Shown here one piece after another: positions 18,816 to 37,802 of a stretch of 63,831 bases of DNA. The notes under the pieces are model-generated. The model did no database searches. It was not told the DNA's origin and saw only the letters and a program-made list of their open reading frames with translations. The translations under genes and the position numbers were made by a program. Every line of letters begins with the position of its first letter. Positions within the stretch are counted from its first letter, which is position 1. The stretch comes from Pseudomonas sp. BN417 (GTDB taxonomy: Bacteria > Pseudomonadota > Gammaproteobacteria > Pseudomonadales > Pseudomonadaceae). Location: positions 1 through 63,831 of the forward strand of contig NZ_SSOJ01000026.1 in NCBI RefSeq assembly GCF_029871205.1, in the 5' to 3' direction.

Positions 18816-19876
18816 TGATGACTGCCCCGGTCTTCACCCTCGGCCAACTGGCCGAACGCCTCGGTGCCACCCTGCGTGGCGCCGAGGACAAGGTTATCAG
18901 CGGCCTGGCCACCCTGCAGGAGGCCGGTCCCGGCCAGCTCAGCTTCCTGGCCAATCCGCAGTACCGCAAGTTCCTCGCCGACACCCAGGCCGCCGCCGTG
19001 CTGCTGACCCCGGCCGATGCCGAGGGCTATACCGGCGACGCCCTGGTGGTGGCCAATCCCTACCTGGCCTACGCCGAACTTTCCCACCTGTTCGATCGCA
19101 AGCCCAAGGCCCGGCCGGGCATTCATCAGACCGCCGTAGTCGCGGCCGACGCCAAGGTCGACCCGAGCGCCAGTGTCGGTGCCTATGTGGTGATCGAATC
19201 GGGCGCGCAGATCGGTCCCGGCGTGACCCTGGGTGCCCACTGCGTCGTCGGTGCGCGCACCTCGATCGGTGAAGGTGGCTGGCTGGCGCCCCGCGTGACC
19301 CTCTATCACGACGTGACGATCGGCAAGCGGGTGGTGATCCAGTCCGGCGCGGTAATCGGTGGCGAAGGCTTCGGCTTCGCCAACGAGAAGGGCGTCTGGC
19401 AGAAGATCGCGCAGATCGGTGGCGTGACCCTGGGTGACGATGTCGAGGTGGGAGCCAATACCACCATCGACCGTGGCGCCCTGGCCGACACCCTGATCGG
19501 CAACGGCGTGAAGCTGGACAACCAGATCATGATCGCGCACAACGTGCAGGTCGGCGACAACACCGCCATGGCCGGCTGCGTAGGCATTTCCGGCAGCACC
19601 AGGATCGGCCGCAACTGCATGATCGCAGGCGGCGTGGGCATGGTTGGCCATATCGATGTGTGCGACAACGTGTTCGTCACCGGCATGACCATGGTGACCC
19701 GAAATATCACCGAGCCGGGCGCGTATTCCTCCGGCACCGCGATGCAGCCTGCCGCGGAATGGAAGAAAAGCGCCGCCCGGATCCGCCAGTTGGACGACAT
19801 GGCGCGTCGTCTGCAGCAACTTGAAAAGCGCCTGGCGGCAGTGACCCCGGGCGGGGATGCTTCATCTGATGCGTGA
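18815..19876 (+). CDS. lpxD: UDP-3-O-(3-hydroxyacyl)glucosamine N-acyltransferase LpxD
   Basis: LpxD adds the second 3-hydroxyacyl chain, to the amine of UDP-3-O-acylglucosamine, in lipid A synthesis. The protein of about 353 residues has an N-terminal uridine-binding domain ([16 protein letters not shown]) and a hexapeptide-repeat left-handed beta-helix with the catalytic-His region [20 protein letters not shown]. Three candidate starts are stacked, TTG at 18812, ATG at 18815 and ATG at 18818; I use 18815, which overlaps the skp stop as TGATG. fabZ, lpxA and lpxB follow in pathway context. Confidence 0.95.
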   Translation: MMTAPVFTLGQLAERLGATLRGAEDKVISGLATLQEAGPGQLSFLANPQYRKFLADTQAAAVLLTPADAEGYTGDALVVANPYLAYAELSHLFDRKPKARPGIHQTAVVAADAKVDPSASVGAYVVIESGAQIGPGVTLGAHCVVGARTSIGEGGWLAPRVTLYHDVTIGKRVVIQSGAVIGGEGFGFANEKGVWQKIAQIGGVTLGDDVEVGANTTIDRGALADTLIGNGVKLDNQIMIAHNVQVGDNTAMAGCVGISGSTRIGRNCMIAGGVGMVGHIDVCDNVFVTGMTMVTRNITEPGAYSSGTAMQPAAEWKKSAARIRQLDDMARRLQQLEKRLAAVTPGGDASSDA

Positions 19877-19924
19877 TCCACGCAGCGCCGTGCATCCCAA
19901 ATCCTCTCAATAGGCTCCAGGAAC

Positions 19925-20365
19925 ATGATGGACATCAACGAGATTCGCGAATATCTGCCGCACCGCTACCCTTTCCTCCTGGTGGATCGCGTGGTGGACC
20001 TGGATGTTGAAGGCAAGCGCATTCGCGCCTACAAGAATGTCAGCATCAACGAGCCATTCTTCAACGGCCACTTCCCGCAGCATCCGATCATGCCGGGCGT
20101 GCTGATCATCGAAGCCATGGCCCAGGCGGCCGGCATCCTCGGCTTCAAGATGCTCGACGTGAAACCTGCTGACGGCACCCTCTACTACTTCGTGGGTTCC
20201 GACAAGCTGCGCTTCCGCCAGCCGGTACTGCCGGGCGACCAGCTGATCCTCAGTGCGCAGTTCCTCAGCGTCAAACGCGGTATCTGGAAGTTCGACTGCC
20301 ACGCCAGCGTCGATGGCAAGGAAGTCTGCTCGGCCGAGATCATCTGTGCGGAACGCAAACTATGA
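19925..20365 (+). CDS. fabZ: 3-hydroxyacyl-ACP dehydratase FabZ
   Basis: FabZ dehydrates 3-hydroxyacyl-ACP in fatty-acid elongation, and it competes with LpxA/LpxD for the same substrate, which explains its place between their genes. The 146-residue hotdog-fold protein has the catalytic His and Glu in [20 protein letters not shown] and the N-terminal [14 protein letters not shown]. Two tandem ATG codons (19925, 19928) are possible starts. The stop overlaps lpxA by ATGA. Confidence 0.96.
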   Translation: MMDINEIREYLPHRYPFLLVDRVVDLDVEGKRIRAYKNVSINEPFFNGHFPQHPIMPGVLIIEAMAQAAGILGFKMLDVKPADGTLYYFVGSDKLRFRQPVLPGDQLILSAQFLSVKRGIWKFDCHASVDGKEVCSAEIICAERKL

Positions 20366-21138
20366 GTTTGATTGACCCTCGCGCCATTATCGATCCGTCG
20401 GCAAAGCTGGCGGATGGTGTTCAGGTCGGCCCCTGGTCGATCATCGGACCCGATGTGGAAATTGGCGAGGGGAGCGTGGTCGGACCCCATGTGGTCATCA
20501 AGGGACCGACCCGTATCGGCAAGCACAACCGCATCTACCAGTTCTCTTCGGTGGGCGAGGACACGCCCGACCTGAAGTACAAGGGTGAGCCCACCCGCCT
20601 GGTGATCGGCGACCACAATGTGATCCGCGAAGGCGTGACCATTCACCGTGGCACCGTGCAGGACCGCTCCGAGACCACCATCGGCGATCACAACCTGCTG
20701 ATGGCCTACGTGCACATCGGCCATGACAGCGTGATCGCCAATCATTGCATCCTGGTGAACAACACCGCGCTGGCCGGCCATGTCCACGTCGACGATTGGG
20801 CCATCCTGTCCGGCTACACCCTGGTGCACCAGTTCTGCCGAATCGGCGCCCACAGTTTCTCCGGCATGGGCACCGCCATCGGCAAGGACGTACCGGCCTA
20901 TGTCACCGTCTTCGGCAACCCGGCCGAGGCCCGCAGCATGAACTTCGAAGGCATGCGCCGTCGCGGCTTCAGCGCCGAGGCCATCTCTGCCCTGCGGCGC
21001 GCCTACAAGGTGGTCTACCGCCAGGGGCTGACCGTCGAGCAGGCCCTTGCCGATCTCGCCGAGTCCGCGGACCAGTTCCCGGAAGTGGCGGTTTTCCGCG
21101 ACTCCATCCAGTCCTCGACCCGCGGCATTACTCGCTGA
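20362..21138 (+). CDS. lpxA: UDP-N-acetylglucosamine acyltransferase LpxA
   Basis: LpxA transfers a 3-hydroxyacyl chain from ACP to the 3-OH of UDP-GlcNAc, the first step of lipid A synthesis. The 258-residue protein is a hexapeptide-repeat beta-helix; the catalytic His lies in the [20 protein letters not shown] block and the substrate-binding region in [11 protein letters not shown]. The C-terminal helical part begins at about residue 190. It overlaps fabZ by 4 bp, and lpxB starts 5 bp after its stop. Confidence 0.96.
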   Translation: MSLIDPRAIIDPSAKLADGVQVGPWSIIGPDVEIGEGSVVGPHVVIKGPTRIGKHNRIYQFSSVGEDTPDLKYKGEPTRLVIGDHNVIREGVTIHRGTVQDRSETTIGDHNLLMAYVHIGHDSVIANHCILVNNTALAGHVHVDDWAILSGYTLVHQFCRIGAHSFSGMGTAIGKDVPAYVTVFGNPAEARSMNFEGMRRRGFSAEAISALRRAYKVVYRQGLTVEQALADLAESADQFPEVAVFRDSIQSSTRGITR

Positions 21139-21143
21139 TCCCC

Positions 21144-22277
21144 ATGAATCGTCCTTTGCGCATCGCGCTGGTCGCCGGCGAGGCGTCCGGCGATATCCTC
21201 GGCTCCACCCTGATGCAGGCGCTCAAGGTGCGGCATCCCGACGCCGAATTCATCGGCGTCGGCGGGCCGCGCATGCAGGCCGAAGGGCTGGACCCCTACT
21301 TCCCCATGGAACGCCTGGCGGTCATGGGCCTGGTCGAAGTGCTGGGCCGTCTCCCCGAGCTGCTGGCCCGCCGCAAACGCCTGATCCAGACCCTTATCGC
21401 CGCGCGTCCGGATGTCTTCATCGGCATCGACGCGCCGGACTTCAACCTGGGCGTCGAACTCAAGCTCCGCCGTGCCGGGATCAAGACCGTGCATTACGTC
21501 AGCCCCTCGGTCTGGGCCTGGCGGCAGAAGCGCGTGCTGAAGATTCGCGAAGGTTGCGACCTGATGCTGACGCTCTTCCCGTTCGAAGCGCGCTTCTACG
21601 AAGAGCAGGGCGTGCCGGTGCGCTTCGTCGGTCATCCGCTGGCCGATGCCATCCCGCTCGAGGCGAGCCGAGCGGGCGCCCGCGCGGCGCTGGACCTGCC
21701 GCTCGATTCGCCTGTGGTGGCACTGCTGCCGGGCAGCCGCGGCGGCGAAGTGGGCAAGTTGGGTGCGCTGTTCCTCGACGCTGCCGAACGCCTGCGCTCG
21801 GTGCGCCCCGGTATTCGCTTCGTCCTGCCCTGCGCCAGCCCGGAGCGACGGGGCCAGCTGGAGGCCATGCTGGCCGGCCGCGACCTGCCGCTGAAACTGC
21901 TCGATGGCCGCTCCCACGACGCCCTGGCAGCCTGCGATGCGGTGCTGATCGCCTCCGGCACCGCCACCCTGGAGGCCTTGCTCTACAAGCGGCCGATGGT
22001 GGTGGCCTATAAGGTGGCGCCGCTTACCTATCGGATTCTCAAGCGTCTGGTGAAAAGTCCGTACGTGTCCCTGCCCAATCTGCTGGCCCAGCGCCTGCTG
22101 GTACCCGAGCTGCTGCAGGACGCCGCCACGCCCGATGCCCTGGCCCACGCCGTGGCGCCCTTGCTGGACGATGGCGAGATCCAGACCCACGGCTTCGACG
22201 TCATTCACCGCGCCTTGCGCCAGGACGCATCCGGCCAGGCGGCCGACGCCATCCTGCAACTGATCGGAGCACCCTGA
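21144..22277 (+). CDS. lpxB: Lipid-A-disaccharide synthase LpxB
   Basis: LpxB joins 2,3-diacylglucosamine-1-phosphate to UDP-2,3-diacylglucosamine to form the lipid A disaccharide. The 377-residue inverting GT19 glycosyltransferase has the N-terminal [18 protein letters not shown], the [20 protein letters not shown] stretch, and [12 protein letters not shown], all family hallmarks. I chose the ATG at 21144: the frame is open 133 codons upstream, but that part overlaps lpxA in another frame. It ends as TGATG with rnhB. Confidence 0.95.
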   Translation: MNRPLRIALVAGEASGDILGSTLMQALKVRHPDAEFIGVGGPRMQAEGLDPYFPMERLAVMGLVEVLGRLPELLARRKRLIQTLIAARPDVFIGIDAPDFNLGVELKLRRAGIKTVHYVSPSVWAWRQKRVLKIREGCDLMLTLFPFEARFYEEQGVPVRFVGHPLADAIPLEASRAGARAALDLPLDSPVVALLPGSRGGEVGKLGALFLDAAERLRSVRPGIRFVLPCASPERRGQLEAMLAGRDLPLKLLDGRSHDALAACDAVLIASGTATLEALLYKRPMVVAYKVAPLTYRILKRLVKSPYVSLPNLLAQRLLVPELLQDAATPDALAHAVAPLLDDGEIQTHGFDVIHRALRQDASGQAADAILQLIGAP

Positions 22278-22879
22278 TGCAACTCGGCCTGGATTTCAGC
22301 CTGGTAGAAGAACTGGTGGCCGGCGTGGACGAAGTCGGCCGTGGCCCGCTTTGCGGCCCGGTGGTCACCGCCGCGGTGATTCTCGACCCGTCGCGGCCGA
22401 TCCTCGGGCTGAACGACTCGAAGAAGCTCTCCGAAGCGCGCCGCGATGCGCTGTACGAGGAAATCCGCGAGAAGGCCTTGGCCTGGTGCATCGCTCGCGC
22501 CGACGTGCATGAGATCGACAGCCTCAATATCCTCCACGCCACCATGCTGGCCATGCAGCGCGCGGTGGAAGGGCTCAGCGTACAGCCCAGGCTGGCGCTG
22601 ATCGACGGCAACCGCTGCCCCAAGCTCAAGGTGCCCTGCGCTCCCGTGGTCAAGGGCGACAGCCAGGTGCCGGCCATCGCCGCCGCCTCCATCCTGGCCA
22701 AGGTCTGCCGCGACCGCGAGATGGTCGAACTCGATGCCGCCTATCCCGGCTACGGCATCGCCGGGCACAAGGGCTATCCCACCCCGGTGCACCTGGAAGC
22801 CCTGCGGCGTCTGGGGCCCACTCCCATCCATCGGCGCTCCTTCGGGCCGGTTCGGGCGCTTCTCGATAATTCTCGCTGA
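22277..22879 (+). CDS. rnhB: Ribonuclease HII
   Basis: RNase HII cuts the RNA strand of RNA-DNA hybrids and starts the removal of single ribonucleotides in DNA. The 200-residue protein has the acidic active-site motif [16 protein letters not shown] near the N-terminus, [14 protein letters not shown], and [20 protein letters not shown] with the remaining acidic residues. It overlaps the last base of lpxB. dnaE follows after a gap that holds its probable promoter. As I recall, P. aeruginosa has an amino-acid permease gene (PA3641) between rnhB and dnaE; it is absent here. Confidence 0.95.
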   Translation: MQLGLDFSLVEELVAGVDEVGRGPLCGPVVTAAVILDPSRPILGLNDSKKLSEARRDALYEEIREKALAWCIARADVHEIDSLNILHATMLAMQRAVEGLSVQPRLALIDGNRCPKLKVPCAPVVKGDSQVPAIAAASILAKVCRDREMVELDAAYPGYGIAGHKGYPTPVHLEALRRLGPTPIHRRSFGPVRALLDNSR

Positions 22880-22941
22880 GGCGGCCGCCGAGTAATGGGC
22901 GGCTGCAGGCGCAGTCGGTTCTCCTGCCCGTTGGCGCTGCC

Positions 22942-22992
22942 TTCAGCCTGTAGCTTTGCACGAGGGCCCGGTACAATCCGGGCCTTGTCGTT
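22942..22992 (+). promoter_or_regulatory. GC hairpin enclosing a -10 box ahead of dnaE
   Basis: GGCCCGG (22965-22971) and CCGGGCC (22978-22984) enclose exactly the six bases TACAAT (22972-22977), a good -10 box; CTGTAG lies 18 bp upstream as a poor -35. The same hairpin is followed by TTGTCGTTTT, so as RNA read from upstream it could end the lpx-rnhB transcript. Either role or both is possible. Confidence 0.45.
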
Positions 22993-23015
22993 TTCGCGTT
23001 TTGCATAGGACTTCC

Positions 23016-26540
<3,525 letters not shown>

Positions 26541-26667
26541 TGCGAGCGTGATTTGGTAATTCGCATCGGCCCGACTCGTTTTGATCTCGACCCGAACGCG
26601 CCCGATCCCTTAAGGTAGGGCGCCAAATGGAACCAGCCGCCTGGCCCCAAGCGCACGACGGAAGCCT

Positions 26668-27618
<951 letters not shown>

Positions 27619-27628
27619 TCCTCCGCTC

Positions 27629-27668
27629 CAGGCTGCAGGCTTCGGGCCCCGGCTTTATGCTTGGGGTC
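27629..27668. repeat. Degenerate copy of the CAAGCTGCAAGC palindrome
   Basis: CAGGCTGCAGGCTTCGGG here aligns without gaps to CAAGCTGCAAGCTTCAAG at 1831, differing only by four A-to-G changes. The second half, GCTTTATGCTTGGGG, aligns to GCTTGTAGCTTGGGG at 8264. It lies between accA and tilS. Confidence 0.5.
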
Positions 27669-27692
27669 CGAGCCAGCCGCCGAGCCCCCTCC

Positions 27693-29006
27693 ATGTCCCT
27701 CGAAGCACGCCTGCTATCTGCCCTGGCCCCCTGGCGCCAAGCACCGGCCTGGCATGTCGCTTTCTCCGGCGGGCTCGACTCCACCGTCCTGCTCCATCTG
27801 CTGGCTCGCCTCGCTCGTCGCGAAGCCCTGCCGCCTCTCTTCGCTATCCACGTTCACCACGGCCTGCAGGCCGCGGCCGATGCCTGGCCGGCCCACTGCC
27901 AGAAGGTTTGTGGCGAGTTGGGAATTCCGCTGCGGGTGCTGCGGGTGAAGGTCGACTCCGGGCCCAGCCTCGAGCGGGCCGCTCGGGATGCGCGCTATGC
28001 CGCCTTCATCAGCCAGATGGCTGCCGGGGACGCGCTGTTCAGTGCCCAGCATCGTGACGACCAGGCCGAGACCCTGCTGTTCCGCTTGCTCCGCGGGGCT
28101 GGCGTGCGTGGGCTGACGGGCATGCCGGCAAGCCGGGCCTTGGGGCCGGGCACCCTGGTTCGGCCGCTGTTGCAGATGTCGCGCGCCGAACTGGAAGCCT
28201 ATGGCCGCGCCGAAGGGCTCTGCTGGGTGGAAGACCCGAGCAATGCCGACACTGCGCTGGCGCGCAATTTCCTGCGCCGCGACATATTGCCGGCCCTGCA
28301 TTCACGCTGGCCGCGGGCGGCAGAGAGCATGGCGCGCAGCGCCGCGCACCTGGCAGAGGCGGACGCCCTGCTGGGCGAGCTGGCCCAGGGCGACCTCCAG
28401 GACGCCAGGCGCTGCGACGAATTTCCCTGGCTGCCGCTTCCCTCGCTGGATATGCACGCGCTCGGTGCCCTGAGCCCAGCCCGGCAGCGAAATGCCCTGC
28501 GCCACTGGCTGGCGCCGCTGACGTCGTTGCCGGACAGCGACCACTGGGCTGGATGGGACGACCTGCGCGATGCGGCGGTCGATGCGAAACCGGTCTGGCG
28601 CCTGGCCAATGGCGAGCTGCATCGCGCCGACGGACGGTTGTGGTGGCTGGCCGGTGACTGGCTCGTCGCACCCGCATCGAGCCCTGCGTGGGCCGATCCG
28701 GGCCAGCCGCTTGAACTGCCCGGCAATGGTCGGCTCGAACTGCTGGGTACTCCCCCGGGTGGCAGGCTCGAAGTCCGCTACCGGCAGGGCGGGGAAGTGC
28801 TGGAAGTGGCGGGGCGCGGCCACCGTGACCTCAAGCGCTTGTTCAATGAGGTGCGCCTGCCGGCTTTCGTCCGCGGCCGATTGCCGCTTCTCGTGATCGA
28901 CGGCAGGCTGTCGGCCCTGGCCAACCTGCCGGGGCTCGACGGCTCGCGGCAGGGCAGCTGGCGGCTGCGCTGGACACCTCCGACGAATGACCAAGGTTTG
29001 AGCTGA
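27693..29006 (+). CDS. tilS: tRNA(Ile)-lysidine synthetase
   Basis: TilS changes C34 of the tRNA-Ile CAU anticodon to lysidine, so that it reads AUA. The 437-residue protein has the N-type ATP pyrophosphatase loop VAFSGGLDSTVLLHLLARLA, HVHHGLQAAADAWPAHC, AQHRDDQAETLLFRLLRGAG, and an extended C-terminal part with the substrate-binding domains. The start at 27693 gives MSLEARLLSALAPW; the longer open frame upstream overlaps accA in another phase. The pyrG promoter overlaps its last codons. Confidence 0.94.
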   Translation: MSLEARLLSALAPWRQAPAWHVAFSGGLDSTVLLHLLARLARREALPPLFAIHVHHGLQAAADAWPAHCQKVCGELGIPLRVLRVKVDSGPSLERAARDARYAAFISQMAAGDALFSAQHRDDQAETLLFRLLRGAGVRGLTGMPASRALGPGTLVRPLLQMSRAELEAYGRAEGLCWVEDPSNADTALARNFLRRDILPALHSRWPRAAESMARSAAHLAEADALLGELAQGDLQDARRCDEFPWLPLPSLDMHALGALSPARQRNALRHWLAPLTSLPDSDHWAGWDDLRDAAVDAKPVWRLANGELHRADGRLWWLAGDWLVAPASSPAWADPGQPLELPGNGRLELLGTPPGGRLEVRYRQGGEVLEVAGRGHRDLKRLFNEVRLPAFVRGRLPLLVIDGRLSALANLPGLDGSRQGSWRLRWTPPTNDQGLS

Positions 29007-29026
29007 TAGGGTCTTTCCGGTAGACT
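28998..29026 (+). promoter_or_regulatory. Candidate pyrG promoter
   Basis: TTGAGC (28998-29003), a 17-bp spacer, and TAGACT (29021-29026) form a sigma-70-type promoter overlapping the end of tilS. Transcription would start near 29033 and give a leader of about 150 nt before pyrG. Confidence 0.6.
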
Positions 29027-29048
29027 ACGCTCCCGTCTTACATAGCTT

Positions 29049-31661
<2,613 letters not shown>

Positions 31662-31723
31662 ATCGATCGTTCTCCGGTAAAGTGCCGCGTGGGCACAATC
31701 TGACTGATCGGTCAGGACATTCG

Positions 31724-33096
<1,373 letters not shown>

Positions 33097-33231
33097 TCGG
33101 AGGCGGTGGTCCATGTTGAAATCAGGCGCTGAATGCATCTTTACTTCATGTAAACTTCGCACCTTCACCTGATTTCACCCGACCGGTCGTCACCCGCCGC
33201 ACGGCAGCGACGCAATCCGGTCAGGAGTGGT

Positions 33232-33257
33232 AAAAGGGCAGCGCAAGCTGCCCTTTT
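33232..33257 (+). terminator. Rho-independent terminator between eno and ftsB
   Basis: AAAAGGGCAGC (33232-33242), loop GCAA, GCTGCCCTTTT (33247-33257): an 11-bp stem with A-run and T-run on its flanks, able to work on either strand. It ends 22 bp before the ftsB ATG, so ftsB needs a start of transcription close by or depends on read-through. Confidence 0.85.
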
Positions 33258-33279
33258 CGCATGGATACTCCCTGGCAAA

Positions 33280-33564
33280 ATGACTCGCCCTAACACGTAC
33301 TGGTTGTTCGTCGTCCTCATCCTGCTGCTGGCTGGCCTGCAGTATCGTCTCTGGGTGGGTGACGGCAGCCTGGCGCAGGTCACCGAACTGCAGCAGCAGA
33401 TCGCCGAGCAGAAAGGCGAGAACGAACGCCTGCTGGAGCGCAACCGCATCCTCGAGGCGGAAGTGCTGGAGCTGAAAAAAGGCATGGAAACCGTCGAAGA
33501 GCGTGCCCGCCACGAGTTGGGCATGGTCAAGGAAGGCGAAACCCTCTACCAGATTGCCGAATGA
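33280..33564 (+). CDS. ftsB: Cell-division protein FtsB
   Basis: FtsB is a small bitopic inner-membrane protein of the FtsQLB complex that activates septal peptidoglycan synthesis. The 94-residue protein has one N-terminal transmembrane helix (YWLFVVLILLLAGLQYRLW) and then a coiled coil (LQQQIAEQKGENERLLERN, RILEAEVLELKKG), with the conserved end HELGMVKEGETLYQIAE. It overlaps ispD by ATGA. Only its small size lowers certainty, but the context eno-ftsB-ispD is standard for gamma-proteobacteria. Confidence 0.94.
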   Translation: MTRPNTYWLFVVLILLLAGLQYRLWVGDGSLAQVTELQQQIAEQKGENERLLERNRILEAEVLELKKGMETVEERARHELGMVKEGETLYQIAE

Positions 33565-34271
33565 ACCACGCCGATACCCCCTTCTTCTGGGCGGTGATTC
33601 CCGCCGCCGGCGTCGGTGCCCGCATGCGCGCCGACCGCCCCAAGCAGTACCTCGAACTGGCCGGTCGCAGCATCCTCGAGCACAGCCTCGACTGCTTCCT
33701 CGACCACCCGCAACTGAAGCGGCTGGTGATCAGCCTGTCGGTGGATGATCCCTACTGGCCGGCACTGCCCTGTGCTGGCGACGAGCGCATCATCCGCGCC
33801 GATGGCGGCAAGGAGCGCGCCGACTCGGTGCTGAGTTCGCTGCTGCGCCTTGCCGAGCATGGCGCGCGGCCCAACGACTGGGTGCTTGTCCATGACGCGG
33901 CGCGGCCGAACCTGTCGCGCTTCGATCTCGACCTGCTGCTGGCCGAACTGGCGGATGATCCGGTAGGCGGCCTGCTCGCCGTGCCGGCCCGGGACACCTT
34001 GAAGCGCGTCGGTGCCGACGGCCGAGTCGCGGAAACCGTCGACCGGAGCCTGATCTGGCAGGCCTACACGCCGCAGATGTTCCGCTTCGGCGCCCTGCAC
34101 CGGGCACTGGCCGACGCCCTGGTGGCGGGCGTCGCCATCACCGACGAAGCTTCCGCCATGGAGTGGGCCGGCTATGCGCCCAAGCTCGTGGAAGGCCGCG
34201 CCGACAACCTCAAGATCACCCGCCCCGAAGACCTCGACTGGCTGCGTCAGCGCTGGTCGGCGCGCGGCTGA
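33561..34271 (+). CDS. ispD: 2-C-methyl-D-erythritol 4-phosphate cytidylyltransferase
   Basis: IspD attaches CMP to MEP in isoprenoid precursor synthesis. The 236-residue enzyme has the N-terminal nucleotide-binding motif VIPAAGVGARMRADRPKQYL, the segment VLVHDAARPNL, and the C-terminal TRPEDLDWLR typical of the family. It overlaps ftsB by 4 bp. Its 3' end overlaps the convergent LysR gene by 25 bp. ispF is 3 kb away here, separated by the formaldehyde genes. Confidence 0.95.
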   Translation: MNHADTPFFWAVIPAAGVGARMRADRPKQYLELAGRSILEHSLDCFLDHPQLKRLVISLSVDDPYWPALPCAGDERIIRADGGKERADSVLSSLLRLAEHGARPNDWVLVHDAARPNLSRFDLDLLLAELADDPVGGLLAVPARDTLKRVGADGRVAETVDRSLIWQAYTPQMFRFGALHRALADALVAGVAITDEASAMEWAGYAPKLVEGRADNLKITRPEDLDWLRQRWSARG

Positions 34272-35161
34272 GCCTCGGCGTACTCCGGGCGCCCGGCCAG
34301 GCCTTCCTTCAGCAGGTCCACCAGCTGCCGTACCTTCGGCGAGAGATGTCGCTGCTGTGGATAAAGCGCCCAGACTGCGGTATTCGGCGGCCTGTGCTGT
34401 TCCAGCAGGGAAACCAGGGCGCCGCTGCGCAGGTGTTCGAGCACGTAGTAATCGGGCAGCTGGCACAGGCCGAAGCCACGGAGCGCCGCATCCAGCACCG
34501 CCTGGCCGCTGTTGCAGCGCCAGTTGCCCTGGACCCGGATGGCATGCTCGCGCCCCTGCTCCAGAAAGTCCCAATGGTCCGAGCTGCCGATCAGGCAGTT
34601 GTGTCGCGCCAGCTCCGACAGGCTGTGGGGCCGGCCATAGCGTTCCAGGTAGCTGGGCGCCGCGCACAGGTACATGACCCGTGGCGCCAGGCGGGTGGCC
34701 ACCAGCCGCGAATCCTGCAGGCGGCCCAGGCGGATCGCCAGGTCCAACCCTTCGTGCACCAGGTCCAGGGCGCGGTTGCTGAGTTCGACATCCACCCGCA
34801 GCTGTGGATGGCGCGCCATGAATTCATTGACCAGCGGCACGATGAAGCGCTCGCCGTAGGCCACGGCGCAGGTCATGCGCAGCAACCCCTTGGGCTCGCT
34901 GGTCAGGTCGCTCACCGCGCGCAAGGCTTCTTCGCGGGCGTCGAGCAGTCGCTGGCAATGCTGCAGGAAGGTCTGACCGGCCTCGGTCAGGGCCACCTTG
35001 CGCGTGCTTCGGTAGAACAGGCGGGTTTGCAGGCGCTCTTCGAGCCGGGCGACCTGGCGGCTGACATGGGAGGACGAAACGCCGAGACGCTCGGCGGCGG
35101 CGGTGAACTGGCCCGATTCGGCGACGGCGACGAATTCGTCCAGGCCTTCCCAGCGACTCAT
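34247..35161 (-). CDS. gfnR: LysR-family regulator, probable regulator of adhC-fghA (GfnR-like)
   Basis: The 304-residue protein is a LysR-type regulator: an N-terminal winged helix-turn-helix (FTAAAERLGVSSSHVSRQVARL, shown here only in outline) and a C-terminal effector domain. It is transcribed away from adhC with 102 bp between them, the classic LysR arrangement. The equivalent gene in P. aeruginosa, as I remember it (PA3630, GfnR), controls glutathione-dependent formaldehyde detoxification; the symbol is given on position and family. Its 3' end overlaps ispD on the other strand. Confidence 0.72.
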   Translation of the reverse strand: MSRWEGLDEFVAVAESGQFTAAAERLGVSSSHVSRQVARLEERLQTRLFYRSTRKVALTEAGQTFLQHCQRLLDAREEALRAVSDLTSEPKGLLRMTCAVAYGERFIVPLVNEFMARHPQLRVDVELSNRALDLVHEGLDLAIRLGRLQDSRLVATRLAPRVMYLCAAPSYLERYGRPHSLSELARHNCLIGSSDHWDFLEQGREHAIRVQGNWRCNSGQAVLDAALRGFGLCQLPDYYVLEHLRSGALVSLLEQHRPPNTAVWALYPQQRHLSPKVRQLVDLLKEGLAGRPEYAEAQPRADQR

Positions 35162-36376
<1,215 letters not shown>

Positions 36377-36381
36377 GGCGA

Positions 36382-36409
36382 AACCGGATGGCAGTGATGC
36401 CATCCGGTT
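36382..36409 (+). other. Perfect 12-bp stem-loop with GTGA loop between adhC and fghA
   Basis: AACCGGATGGCA (36382-36393) and its exact complement (36398-36409) are closed by GTGA, a GNRA tetraloop. The following GTTTACGG has only a short T-run, so it is more likely an RNA-stabilising or attenuating hairpin than a full terminator. Confidence 0.65.
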
Positions 36410-36427
36410 GTTTACGGAGATTGCTCC

Positions 36428-37273
36428 ATGACCCTTGAGAACATTTCCTGCCAGAAGAGCTTCGGCGGCTGGCACAAGCGTTACCGGCACCGTTCCACCA
36501 GCCTCAACTGCGACATGGTGTTCGCCGTCTACCTGCCGCCCCAGGCCGAGCAGGGCGAGAAGCTGCCGGTGCTCTACTGGCTGTCGGGGCTGACCTGCAC
36601 CGACGAGAACTTCATGCAGAAGGCCGGCGCGCATCGCCTGGCGGCGGAGCTCGGGCTGATCATCGTTGCCCCGGACACCAGCCCGCGTGGCCCCGAGGTG
36701 CCGGGCGACCCGGATGGTGCCTGGGACTTCGGCCTGGGCGCCGGCTTCTACCTGAATGCCACCCAGGAGCCCTATGCCCGGCACTACCGAATGCACGACT
36801 ACGTGGTGCATGAGTTGCCGGCGTTGGTCGAGGCAAACTTCCCGGTGTCGCATAAACGCGGTATCAGCGGCCACTCCATGGGCGGCCACGGCGCGCTGGT
36901 CTGCGCGCTGCGCAATCCGGGTCGCTACCAGTCTCTGTCGGCCTTTGCGCCCATCAGCAATCCCATGGCCTGCCCCTGGGGAGAGAAGGCGCTCGGCCGC
37001 TATCTCGGGGAAGACCGTTCGCGCTGGCGCGAGTGGGATGCCAGTGTGCTGATGGCCGATGCCAGCGAGCGCCTGCCGATTCTCGTGGACCAGGGCGACC
37101 GCGACGACTTCCTCAGCAACCAGCTCAAGCCGGAAGCGCTGCAAGCGGCCGCGAAGGCTGCGGGCCATCCGCTGACCCTGCGCCTGCAGCCGGGTTACGA
37201 CCACAGCTACTACTTCATCGCCAGCTTCATCGACGATCACCTGAGGCATCACGCCGAGGCCTTGAAAGCCTAA
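36428..37273 (+). CDS. fghA: S-formylglutathione hydrolase
   Basis: FghA hydrolyses S-formylglutathione to formate and glutathione, which completes formaldehyde detoxification started by AdhC. The 281-residue esterase D-type alpha/beta hydrolase has its nucleophilic Ser in [19 protein letters not shown], the oxyanion region [20 protein letters not shown], and the catalytic His in [29 protein letters not shown] site precedes the ATG. ispF follows after 55 bp that hold a stem-loop. Confidence 0.95.
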   Translation: MTLENISCQKSFGGWHKRYRHRSTSLNCDMVFAVYLPPQAEQGEKLPVLYWLSGLTCTDENFMQKAGAHRLAAELGLIIVAPDTSPRGPEVPGDPDGAWDFGLGAGFYLNATQEPYARHYRMHDYVVHELPALVEANFPVSHKRGISGHSMGGHGALVCALRNPGRYQSLSAFAPISNPMACPWGEKALGRYLGEDRSRWREWDASVLMADASERLPILVDQGDRDDFLSNQLKPEALQAAAKAAGHPLTLRLQPGYDHSYYFIASFIDDHLRHHAEALKA

Positions 37274-37297
37274 GCACGAGCAAAGCGGGTAGAATCA

Positions 37298-37317
37298 CGC
37301 CCTGACTTTTCAGGGCG
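37298..37317 (+). terminator. Stem-loop between fghA and ispF
   Basis: CGCCCTGA (37298-37305), loop CTTT, TCAGGGCG (37310-37317), followed by TTCTTCTG. The T-rich tail is imperfect; it may end the adhC-fghA transcript. A TAGAAT hexamer just before it (37290-37295) might be a -10 box for ispF. Confidence 0.5.
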
Positions 37318-37328
37318 TTCTTCTGATC

Positions 37329-37802
37329 ATGCGAATTGGCCACGGTTACGACGTACACCGCTTCGGCGAGGGCGATTTCATCACCCTGGGCGGCGTGCGC
37401 ATCTCCCACAAGTTCGGGCTCGTCGCCCATTCCGACGGTGACGTGCTGCTGCACGCGCTCGCCGACGCGCTGCTCGGCGCAGCTGCGTTGGGCGATATCG
37501 GCAAGCACTTCCCGGATACCGATCCGCAGTTCAAGGGGGCGGACAGCCGTGTCCTGCTGCGCCACGTGCTGGCCCAGGTGAAGGCCAAGGGCTGGAAGGT
37601 CGGCAATGTCGACGGGACCATAGTCGCCCAGGCACCGAAGATGGCTCCGCACATCGAGGCGATGCGCGCCCATATCGCTGCGGATCTCGAGGTCGAGCTG
37701 GACCAGGTCAATGTAAAGGCCACCACTACCGAGAAGCTCGGCTTCACCGGTCGCGAGGAGGGCATCGCCGTGCATGCGGTCGCCCTGTTGCTGCCCGCAT
37801 GA
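37329..37802 (+). CDS. ispF: 2-C-methyl-D-erythritol 2,4-cyclodiphosphate synthase
   Basis: IspF cyclises CDP-ME-2-phosphate with loss of CMP in the MEP pathway. The 157-residue trimeric zinc enzyme has the metal-binding [18 protein letters not shown] at its N-terminus, [38 protein letters not shown] and [19 protein letters not shown]. It overlaps truD by 4 bp (ATGA), an order seen in many gamma-proteobacteria (ispF-truD-surE-pcm). Confidence 0.97.
   Translation: MRIGHGYDVHRFGEGDFITLGGVRISHKFGLVAHSDGDVLLHALADALLGAAALGDIGKHFPDTDPQFKGADSRVLLRHVLAQVKAKGWKVGNVDGTIVAQAPKMAPHIEAMRAHIAADLEVELDQVNVKATTTEKLGFTGREEGIAVHAVALLLPA

Noticed and set aside
33118-33176. Inverted repeat GAAATCAGG/CCTGATTTC after eno
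   Set aside because: Arms are 9 bp with a loop of about 41 nt and no other support; the eno terminator at 33232 explains the gap better.
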